In this document: positions 27,782 to 34,720 of the stretch, in pieces
How positions within the stretch are numbered: position 1 is the stretch's first letter
Layout: each line of letters opens with the position of its first letter
Notes under the pieces: model-generated
Database searches by the model: none
Told to the model about the DNA's origin: nothing
What the model saw: the letters and a program-made list of their open reading frames with translations, nothing else
Translations under genes and position numbers: made by a program
Origin: JAWXCM01 sp034408745
GTDB taxonomy: Bacteria > Acidobacteriota > Terriglobia > Bryobacterales > Bryobacteraceae
Direction of reading: 5' to 3'
NCBI GenBank assembly: GCA_034408745.1
Contig: JAWXCM010000015.1
Span: forward strand, 1-59,544
Length of the DNA stretch: 59,544 bases

Positions 27782-28213
27782 GTGCGTTCCTTGTTGCTTC
27801 TGGCAGCGGTGGTATCGTGCGCCGGCGCGGATGTCTCTTCGTACGCCGGCCAGTGGAGCGGTCAGGCTCGACTCTGGCTCGGACCCGCCAAACCGGAAAC
27901 TATCCATATTCGAATTGACATAACATCCGACGGCGCCGTAACGGGCCTGATTGGCGGTGCAAAGTGCCGGGACGGGCGGCTCGCGAACCGAACGTGGTGG
28001 CCGCTCCGCTCCTTCAACCGCTATGACATACGGGTGGATTGCGTGCTGTCAGGCGCCATCGCGCCAGGCGTCGTGCGGGAGCGGGGAACGGTTGCGTTAA
28101 TTCCGGGCGGCACGGGACTTCGCGGATGGTTCTTCTCGGAAGGCCACGACGGATTCCCGTTATTCCCTCCGACACAGGCTCGCGCCGGGGACCTGGTCCT
28201 GCGCCGCCGTTAA
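27782..28213 (+). CDS. Small secreted protein of unknown function
   Basis: The 143-residue protein starts at GTG 27782 with GGGAGA 8 nt upstream. A signal peptide (RSLLLLAAVVSCAGA) is cleaved near residue 17. The mature part looks like a small beta-rich domain (YAGQWSGQARLWLG and IRIDITSDGAVTG). No family is recognised. It lies between a strong terminator and the PfkB-family kinase gene and is probably its own transcription unit. Confidence 0.65.
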   Translation: MRSLLLLAAVVSCAGADVSSYAGQWSGQARLWLGPAKPETIHIRIDITSDGAVTGLIGGAKCRDGRLANRTWWPLRSFNRYDIRVDCVLSGAIAPGVVRERGTVALIPGGTGLRGWFFSEGHDGFPLFPPTQARAGDLVLRRR

Positions 28214-28231
28214 CGGCCAGGCACCGCCCGC

Positions 28232-28237
28232 TACAAT
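28232..28237 (+). promoter_or_regulatory. Candidate -10 box of the PfkB kinase gene
   Basis: TACAAT matches the -10 consensus at five of six positions and is separated from the ATG at 28245 by 7 nt. There is no ribosome binding site. Transcription would start at or next to the start codon, giving a leaderless message. Confidence 0.45.
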
Positions 28238-28244
28238 CTAAACA

Positions 28245-29162
28245 ATGTCCATTGTTGTAGTTGGTTCCGTAGCCTATGACGGCGTCGAGACGCCATACGG
28301 CAAAGTCGACCGGATGCTGGGTGGCGCGGCCACCTATATCGGCCTGTCCGCGAGCTTCTTTCATCCGGTTAGGATTGTCGCCGTGGTGGGCGAGGACTTC
28401 GCTCAGGAAGATGTTGACTTGCTTATTAAGCACAACATCGACACAACCGGCATGCAACGGGTGCCTGGTAAAACGTTCTTCTGGCAGGGCGTTTATTCAC
28501 ACGACATGAATGATCGTGAGACGCTCCGCACCGATTTGAACGTGTTCGCGGACTTCAACCCGCAGCTTCCAGATTCTTACCGTGACGCGGAATACCTGCT
28601 GCTTGGTAACATTCAGCCCGCTCTCCAGAAGAGCGTTCGAGCCCAGATGACCGGTCCCCGCTTCATCGGCGGGGACACGATGAACTACTGGATCAACGAC
28701 TATCGCGAGCAACTGCTGGCCACTATCGAGGAATGGGACTTCCTGCTCATCAACGACAGTGAAGCACGGCTGCTTTCGGGCGAGTCGAACCTGAAGCTCG
28801 CGGCGAAGAGGATTCTGGCAATGGGACCAAACACGCTGATCATCAAGCGTGGCGAATACGGGGCCATGCTGTTCCGCGATGACACATTCTTCGTCGTCCC
28901 GGGCTACCTGCTGGACAAAGTTTTCGACCCGACCGGTGCCGGCGACTGTTTTGCCGGCGGCTTCGTCGGCGCACTGGCCGACTGCGGTTTTGATCTGCAG
29001 GATGAAAAAATCGACCGCCGCGAACTCCGCCGCGCGGTGATCTACGGCTCGGTTATGGGCAGCTTCTGCTGCGAGCAGTTCGGAGTCGACCGCTTCCGGA
29101 CGCTCACCCGGGCCGAAATCGATGCGCGCTACCAGGAATTCAAAGACTTCACGAGCTTCTAA
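28245..29162 (+). CDS. PfkB-family carbohydrate/nucleoside kinase
   Basis: The 305-residue protein belongs to the PfkB (ribokinase) family. It begins MSIVVVGSVAYDGVETP. The active-site signature DPTGAGDCFAGGFVGAL (residues about 227-243) carries the catalytic Asp and anion hole. LGGAATYIGLSAS is the N-terminal substrate-site motif. The substrate cannot be read from sequence; adenosine kinase-like or sugar kinase activity is possible. It overlaps the following membrane glycosyltransferase gene by 41 nt. Confidence 0.9.
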   Translation: MSIVVVGSVAYDGVETPYGKVDRMLGGAATYIGLSASFFHPVRIVAVVGEDFAQEDVDLLIKHNIDTTGMQRVPGKTFFWQGVYSHDMNDRETLRTDLNVFADFNPQLPDSYRDAEYLLLGNIQPALQKSVRAQMTGPRFIGGDTMNYWINDYREQLLATIEEWDFLLINDSEARLLSGESNLKLAAKRILAMGPNTLIIKRGEYGAMLFRDDTFFVVPGYLLDKVFDPTGAGDCFAGGFVGALADCGFDLQDEKIDRRELRRAVIYGSVMGSFCCEQFGVDRFRTLTRAEIDARYQEFKDFTSF

Positions 29163-30747
29163 GCCGTCCAAACCGGCGGCATCGCGGGCTGGTGGTGGAT
29201 ACCGTCCCACTTTCGCAGTCTACGCGTTCCTGCTGATCCTTGGCTCACTGTTTGCCTGGTACAGCTACGCGCGCGGATGGACGCTCTACTGGGGCGACGC
29301 TGAGGCGCACCTCAACATCGCACGCCGGGTTGTCGATTCGCGCACCCCGGGCTATGAACAACTGGGTACCGTATGGTTGCCACTGCCGCATCTGCTAATG
29401 CTGCCGCTGGCTGGCGTCGATTTCCTGTGGCGCACGGGTCTGGCGGGTGTGATCCCGAGTGTTCTGTGCTTTGCACTGAGCGGAGCGGCGCTCTTCGGCA
29501 CGGTTCGGCGCCTGTTCGACAGCGCGGCTGCTGCCTGGTGCGCACTGCTTCTGTTCGCGCTCAACCCCAACGTGCTGTACCTGCAGTCGATCCCCATGAC
29601 CGAATCGAGCATGCTGGCGAGCCTGCTCGGTCTCGTGTACTTCACCGTGGTTTTCACACAGACCGGTTCGCTGGCGGCAGTCGGGGCGGCGGGGTTGTGT
29701 TCCATTGCGGCGTCGCTGACACGATACGAAGGCTGGTTCCTGATCCCGTTTGTCTGCCTGGTGCTGGTGCTCGCGGGCGGCCAGAAGCGGTGGATTGCAG
29801 CCATCCTGTTCGGCGCCATCGCATCGCTCGGGCCGCTGTTCTGGATGGGACACAACCAGTACTTCCACTCGAACGCGCTGGAATTCTACAACGGACCGTA
29901 CTCGGCCAAAGCGATTTACGAGCGCGGACATCAGCCGGGCACCAAGCCGTTTCCCACCATCGGCGACTGGGGCCAGTCCTTCCTGTATTACAGGACCGCG
30001 GTGGAGTTGTACGCCAATCCGATCCTTTGGTGGATCAGCGTCGCGGGCGTGATCGCCGCGCTGTGGAAGCGAGCCTGGTGGGCTATGGCGATCCTCGTCA
30101 TGGTGCCGGTGTTCTATGTGATCAGCCTGCATTCCTCAGGCTCGGGCACCGAGGTATTCCTCCCGACGCTGTGGCCGAAGAGCTACTACAACACGCGATA
30201 CGCGGCCGGAACGTTTCCGCTGGTGGTGCTCTGCGCCTCGGCGCTGGTGGCGATTTTGCCGCTGCGAGCGCGTGGATTCGCAACTGCTGCTGTCGTGATC
30301 GCGTCGATGCTTCCGTGGCTCGCCTACCCGAGGCAGGATAACTGGGTCACGTGGAAGGAGAGCCAGATCAACTCGGAGACTCGGCGAGCCTGGACTGCGG
30401 AAGCGGCGGCGTTCCTCAAAGCCAACTACCGGCCCGGCGACGGTGCCTTCACCTCCTTCAGCGACCTGACGGCTGTATTCCGCGAGGCGGGCATTCCGCT
30501 GCGCGAAACGCTGCATGAGGGCAACGGACCGGCATTCCTCGGAGCCAGCATGCGGCCTGACCTGTTCCTGCACACCGAATGGGCGGTGGCGATCGCCGCC
30601 AGCCCGGTCGCGTCTGCCATGATGAATGTGAATCGGAGCTACCGGGTTGTTCGCACGGTGTATGTGCAGGGTGGCCCTGTGATCGAAATCTACCGGCGAA
30701 TCCATGACAGAGATCCCCTTCACAAAAGCGCACGGAGCGCGCAATGA
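29122..30747 (+). CDS. Polytopic membrane glycosyltransferase (ArnT/PMT-like, GT39 type)
   Basis: The 541-residue protein has a basic cytoplasmic N-terminus and about 11 transmembrane helices. The first extracytoplasmic loop contains WGDAEAHLNIARRVVDS, where the Asp-x-Glu pair is in the position of the catalytic acids of GT-C glycosyltransferases, and TVWLPLPHLLMLPL matches the next conserved block. It should transfer a sugar from a polyprenyl-phosphate donor on the periplasmic side. The donor and acceptor are unknown. The start ATG at 29122 lies within the PfkB gene. The end overlaps the dapF-like gene by 44 nt. Confidence 0.85.
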   Translation: MRATRNSKTSRASKPSKPAASRAGGGYRPTFAVYAFLLILGSLFAWYSYARGWTLYWGDAEAHLNIARRVVDSRTPGYEQLGTVWLPLPHLLMLPLAGVDFLWRTGLAGVIPSVLCFALSGAALFGTVRRLFDSAAAAWCALLLFALNPNVLYLQSIPMTESSMLASLLGLVYFTVVFTQTGSLAAVGAAGLCSIAASLTRYEGWFLIPFVCLVLVLAGGQKRWIAAILFGAIASLGPLFWMGHNQYFHSNALEFYNGPYSAKAIYERGHQPGTKPFPTIGDWGQSFLYYRTAVELYANPILWWISVAGVIAALWKRAWWAMAILVMVPVFYVISLHSSGSGTEVFLPTLWPKSYYNTRYAAGTFPLVVLCASALVAILPLRARGFATAAVVIASMLPWLAYPRQDNWVTWKESQINSETRRAWTAEAAAFLKANYRPGDGAFTSFSDLTAVFREAGIPLRETLHEGNGPAFLGASMRPDLFLHTEWAVAIAASPVASAMMNVNRSYRVVRTVYVQGGPVIEIYRRIHDRDPLHKSARSAQ

Positions 30748-31510
30748 CTTCCTTCTGACGTGGGCTTCGGAGGCGCCAGCCTCGGGCCACGACACCATAG
30801 CCACCGCGATCTGTGACCGCAACATCGGCCCCGGCGCCGACGGGTGGATGCTGGTGACTCCGCCCACCGCCGACGGTCCAGCCACCATCCGTCTCTGGAA
30901 TTCCGATGGCAGCGAGGCCGAGATCTCAGGTAACGGCACGCGGTGCGCCGCGGCCTTTCTGGTCGACGCGGGGCTGCTGGATGTCGATGTGGATATCCTC
31001 ACCGGAGCGGGTTTGAAGCACCTGCGCGTGCTGGAGCGCCGCGGCAAGAGCTTCGTGTTTGAGATGAACATGGGCACGCCGAAGATCACCGAGCCCCAGG
31101 CCACGCTCCCGCTCCAGGCCGGCGGCCGCACCGGAACGCTGCTCGACGTCGGCAATCCGCAGTGCGCGGTTTTTGTCGACAACTTCGCGTTCGACTGGCG
31201 CAAGGTGGGGGCGGAAATTGAGAGCCACCCGATGTTCCCAAACCGCACCAACGTATCGTTTGTGCGCCCTGTGGACCAGCACACCATCGACGTGCGTTTC
31301 TATGAACGCGGCGCGGGCGTGACCATGAGCTCCGGCACCGGGTCGACCGGCGCGGCTGCGGCGGCACACGCCCGTGGCATAGTGTCGAGCCCGGTCACCG
31401 TACTGACCCCGGCTGGTCCGCTGGAGCTTCGCTGGCAAAACGAAGCCATTTTGCTGGTGGGACCGGCGGAGATCGTGGTCACGGGCACGTTTTACCATAA
31501 CGGCGAATGA
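30704..31510 (+). CDS. dapF: Diaminopimelate epimerase-like protein lacking the second catalytic cysteine
   Basis: The 268-residue protein follows DapF in fold and length. The first catalytic cysteine is kept in SGNGTRCAAAF (Cys81). The second, normally in an ACGTGA/ACGSGA motif, is replaced: GVTMSSGTGSTGAAA has Ser210 at that position. The N-terminal GxGNDF motif also deviates (GARNDFLL). DapF needs both cysteines for two-base epimerisation of LL- to meso-diaminopimelate, so activity may be altered or the protein may be a paralogue with another role. It overlaps the neighbouring genes (44 nt upstream, ATGA downstream). Confidence 0.8.
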   Translation: MTEIPFTKAHGARNDFLLTWASEAPASGHDTIATAICDRNIGPGADGWMLVTPPTADGPATIRLWNSDGSEAEISGNGTRCAAAFLVDAGLLDVDVDILTGAGLKHLRVLERRGKSFVFEMNMGTPKITEPQATLPLQAGGRTGTLLDVGNPQCAVFVDNFAFDWRKVGAEIESHPMFPNRTNVSFVRPVDQHTIDVRFYERGAGVTMSSGTGSTGAAAAAHARGIVSSPVTVLTPAGPLELRWQNEAILLVGPAEIVVTGTFYHNGE

Positions 31511-32370
31511 ACCGCCTCTGGGTCTTTGCGGCCGCGCTCCTGTTTTCTACAGGCGGCGCAGCCATCAAGGGAAACACACTGACCGGATGGCAGGTTGCCA
31601 GCTTCCGCTCGCTGATCGCCGCCATCGCGTTGGCGCTGCTGTTCCCCGCTGCCCGGCGACACTGGACGTGGCGACATCTGCTGGTCGGTATTGCCTATGC
31701 GGGCACCCTGATCCTGTTCGTGACTGCGAACAAGCTGACCACGTCGGCCAATGCGATCTTCCTGCAGTCGACCGCCCCGGGCTACCTGATCCTGTTCAGC
31801 CCGCTGCTGCTGAAGGAGCATCTGCGACGCACGGATCTGTGGCTGCTGCTCGGGGTCGGACTCGGAATGGCTTTGTTTTTCACAGCGTCAGAGCCGGCGC
31901 GGGCGACCGCTCCCGATCCGGCGACGGGCAACATAGTGGCGCTGCTGTCGGGCATCGCGTGGGCGTTCACCATCATCGGACTACGCTGGCTGGGGCGGGC
32001 GGGGAACGATCCGGACGCGGGTCTGGCGACCGTAGTGCTCGGCAACCTGCTGGCTTTTGCGCTGGCCTTGCCGGCGGCACTTCCCATGCCAGGCCTGGAG
32101 TGGCGAGACCTCGCGGTGCTGTCTTATCTGGGGATCTTTCAGATTGGGCTGGCCTACTACTGCCTGACCCGTGCGATTCGTCACATTCCGGCGTTCGAGG
32201 CGGCGACGCTGCTGTTGATCGAGCCCGCGTTGAATCCCGTATGGACGTGGCTGATGCTGGGCGAGCGGCCAGCGCTGTTGTCGGTGGCGGGTGGTGCTGT
32301 GATTCTTGGATCCACGTTGGCAAACACGTGGTGGATGTCTACCAGAGATCGCCCATCCGGTGCAGCGTAA
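31507..32370 (+). CDS. EamA/DMT-superfamily transporter
   Basis: The 287-residue protein has ten predicted transmembrane helices in two EamA repeats, typical of the drug/metabolite transporter superfamily. The second repeat ends with VWTWLMLGERPALLSVAGGA, the common family pattern with Glu before Arg-Pro. The ATG overlaps the dapF-like stop in ATGA, indicating coupled translation. Substrate unknown. Its 3' end overlaps the convergent pyruvate kinase gene by 32 nt. Confidence 0.9.
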   Translation: MNRLWVFAAALLFSTGGAAIKGNTLTGWQVASFRSLIAAIALALLFPAARRHWTWRHLLVGIAYAGTLILFVTANKLTTSANAIFLQSTAPGYLILFSPLLLKEHLRRTDLWLLLGVGLGMALFFTASEPARATAPDPATGNIVALLSGIAWAFTIIGLRWLGRAGNDPDAGLATVVLGNLLAFALALPAALPMPGLEWRDLAVLSYLGIFQIGLAYYCLTRAIRHIPAFEAATLLLIEPALNPVWTWLMLGERPALLSVAGGAVILGSTLANTWWMSTRDRPSGAA

Positions 32371-33763
32371 TCAGGTTCGTGGTGCCTGCCCGTCCCACGG
32401 GCTGACCGGCGACGAACACCACGGGGTCCCTCGGCTTCAGCAGCCCTTTGCCAAGCAGGATGCGATCCAGCAGTTTCACCATCTCGTCGGTGTCCTGGAC
32501 CACAGGCGCGATGATCGGAAACACGCCGTAGATCACCGACAGTTGCCGAGCTACCGCTGCGCTGTGCGTGAACGCGTAAATGGGAGCTGGCGGGCGGAAC
32601 TTGGCCACCAGTCTCGCGCTGGCGCCACTGGCGGTGAACACAACAATGGCACACGCGCCCTGCAGGCGTGCACTGCGATACGCCATCTCGGCGATGGTGT
32701 CGCCGAAAGAGGGCGCGGTATTGTCGCGCCGGGGCAACTCGCGATATCCGGCGTTCTTCTGCGATGAATCGGCTTCAATGGCGATGCGCGCCATAATAGA
32801 TACCGATTCCACAGGGAACTTGCCCTTAGACGTTTCAGCCGAGAGCATCACGGCATCCGTGCCGTCATAGATTGCGTTGGCGACGTCGCTGACTTCGGCG
32901 CGGGTCGGCATGGGGCTGTGCACCATGGACTCCAGCATTTGCGTGGCGGTGATCACGAACTTGCCCGCTTTCCGCGCGCGCTCGATGATGGTCTTCTGTA
33001 CAAACGGGACCTTTTCGAGGTCCATCTCGACGCCAAGATCGCCGCGCGCCACCATCACGCCGTCGCTCTCATCGATGATCGCGTCGAGGTTGTCCCAGGC
33101 TTCGGGCTTTTCGATCTTCGACACGATGAAGACGTGCGCATCGGCTTCTTCCAGATACACGCGCAGCCGCAGCACATCCTCGCGCTTCCGCACGAAGGAC
33201 AGCGCCACCATATCGACGCCCTGCTCGAGGCCAAACCGCAGATCGGAGATATCCTTTTTGCTGAGTGAAGGAGCGCTGACATTCACGCCCGGGAGGTTAA
33301 TACCCTGCCGGTCGAAGATCGGACCGCCGTGTACCACTTCGCAGACCACGTCGGTTTGCGATTTGTCGATGCAGCGCAGGCCGACTGTGCCGTCAGCCAG
33401 GAGTACCCGGTTGCCTGGGATCACATCGCCGACAAAATCCTTGTACGTGGTGGAGGCGCGCTCCGCCGTGCCAACAACGGGCTCGGTGGTGATGCGGAAC
33501 TGCGAGCCGGTGACCAGTGTGGCGCCGCCGCCTTCAAAAGTGCCGAGGCGGATCTTAGGCCCCTGCAGGTCGAGCAGGATCCCGATGTGAATGCCTGTTT
33601 CCGCCTCAATGTCACGGACCATGCGGATTCGCCGTGCATGGTCCTCCTGTGTTCCGTGCGAGGCGTTCAGACGAAAAGTGTCTGCGCCGGCACGTACCAG
33701 GTTTCGGATCTGTTCCGGAGTGTCGGTCGCGGGACCAAGAGTGGCTACGATCTTCGTGAGCAC
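32339..33763 (-). CDS. pyk: Pyruvate kinase
   Basis: The 474-residue protein converts phosphoenolpyruvate and ADP to pyruvate and ATP. It starts LTKIVATLGPA with GTG at 33763; upstream in-frame TTG at 33796 would add residues unlike the family. Key motifs are RLNASHGT (usual NFSHG), LQGPKIRLG, SKIEKPEAWDNLD (the catalytic Lys), VMVARGDLGVE and TATQMLESM. The C-terminal allosteric domain is present (IVVFTASGASARLVAKFRP). It is convergent with the EamA gene and divergent from uppP. Confidence 0.95.
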   Translation of the reverse strand: MLTKIVATLGPATDTPEQIRNLVRAGADTFRLNASHGTQEDHARRIRMVRDIEAETGIHIGILLDLQGPKIRLGTFEGGGATLVTGSQFRITTEPVVGTAERASTTYKDFVGDVIPGNRVLLADGTVGLRCIDKSQTDVVCEVVHGGPIFDRQGINLPGVNVSAPSLSKKDISDLRFGLEQGVDMVALSFVRKREDVLRLRVYLEEADAHVFIVSKIEKPEAWDNLDAIIDESDGVMVARGDLGVEMDLEKVPFVQKTIIERARKAGKFVITATQMLESMVHSPMPTRAEVSDVANAIYDGTDAVMLSAETSKGKFPVESVSIMARIAIEADSSQKNAGYRELPRRDNTAPSFGDTIAEMAYRSARLQGACAIVVFTASGASARLVAKFRPPAPIYAFTHSAAVARQLSVIYGVFPIIAPVVQDTDEMVKLLDRILLGKGLLKPRDPVVFVAGQPVGRAGTTNLITLHRMGDLW

Positions 33764-33858
33764 GCTATATCTACGGTACAACGAGGTCTGTGACAACGCG
33801 ATAAATGCTGAAAGCGCTCGGCATTGCAGCCTAATTTGTCCGAAGGCGCAACACAGTC

Positions 33859-33876
33859 GCTGAGGAGCGCCTCAGC
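33859..33876 (+). promoter_or_regulatory. Hairpin in the pyk-uppP intergenic region
   Basis: GCTGAGG (33859-33865) and CCTCAGC (33870-33876) form a 7-bp stem with a 4-nt AGCG loop, 22 nt before the uppP start. It could be an operator or a transcript end for an upstream RNA. No U-tract follows. Confidence 0.35.
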
Positions 33877-33884
33877 AAATACCG

Positions 33885-33890
33885 TATCCT
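33885..33890 (+). promoter_or_regulatory. Candidate -10 box of uppP
   Basis: TATCCT lies 7 nt upstream of the uppP ATG. It matches the consensus at four of six positions and occupies the same distance as the -10-like boxes of the PfkB and DUF29 genes. Confidence 0.3.
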
Positions 33891-33897
33891 CGAAAAG

Positions 33898-34713
33898 ATG
33901 CTTCTTTATCAGGCCGTCATCCTGGCATTTGTTCAGGCGTTAACCGAGTTTCTGCCCGTGAGCAGCTCTGCTCACCTCGCACTCGCACCATGGCTGTTCG
34001 GCTGGCCCGACCAGGGACTGGCCTTCGACATCGCGCTGCACTTCGGCACGCTGCTGGCGATTCTGATCTACTTCATGCGCGACTGGCTGCAGATTCTGGG
34101 GCAGGCGGCGGGCATTGGATACAGCCCGGATCCCGAGCTTCGGCTCAACCGGTCGCTGTTGTGGTTAATCGTCCTCGGCACCATTCCCGTTGGGGTTGCG
34201 GGCCTTTTGCTGGAGAAAGTGATTGAAGAAGCGGTCCGGACCAATCACCTGATCATCGGCGTGATGCTGGTGGGCGTCGGCCTGCTGATGTTGTATGCCG
34301 ACCGGGTCACGCGCGCTGACCGTGGCATCGGGACGGTCAGTTTAAAAGACGCCCTGATCATCGGACTGGCTCAGGCGCTGGCGGTAGTGCCGGGTACCTC
34401 GCGCAGCGGCATCACCATCACAGCCGGTCTGCTGCGGAACCTCGACCGGAGGTCGGCCGCCCGGTTCTCCTTCCTGTTGTCGACACCGGCGATTTCGGCT
34501 GCGGCCCTGAAGTCCTTCTACGAACTGTACAAAGCGGGGGGCATTCCGCCCGAGATGCAGATGCAGTTTCTGGTGGGTGTTTTGGTCAGCGCTATCGTGG
34601 GTTCGGCAGTCATCGCGTTCTTCCTGAAGTACCTCCGGTCGAACAGTCTCAGACCATTCATCTATTACCGGATTGCATTTGGCATAATGGTGATCGCTCT
34701 GGCTCTCCGCTAA
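33898..34713 (+). CDS. uppP: Undecaprenyl-diphosphatase
   Basis: The 271-residue integral membrane protein is BacA/UppP, which dephosphorylates undecaprenyl pyrophosphate for cell-wall and polysaccharide synthesis. The N-terminal motif ALTEFLPVSSSAHL and the catalytic PGTSRSGITITAGL are diagnostic. Glu in the first motif and Arg/Ser in the second form the active site. It precedes ftsK by 7 nt, so the two cell-envelope/division genes probably share a transcript. Confidence 0.96.
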   Translation: MLLYQAVILAFVQALTEFLPVSSSAHLALAPWLFGWPDQGLAFDIALHFGTLLAILIYFMRDWLQILGQAAGIGYSPDPELRLNRSLLWLIVLGTIPVGVAGLLLEKVIEEAVRTNHLIIGVMLVGVGLLMLYADRVTRADRGIGTVSLKDALIIGLAQALAVVPGTSRSGITITAGLLRNLDRRSAARFSFLLSTPAISAAALKSFYELYKAGGIPPEMQMQFLVGVLVSAIVGSAVIAFFLKYLRSNSLRPFIYYRIAFGIMVIALALR

Positions 34714-34720
34714 ACGCGGA

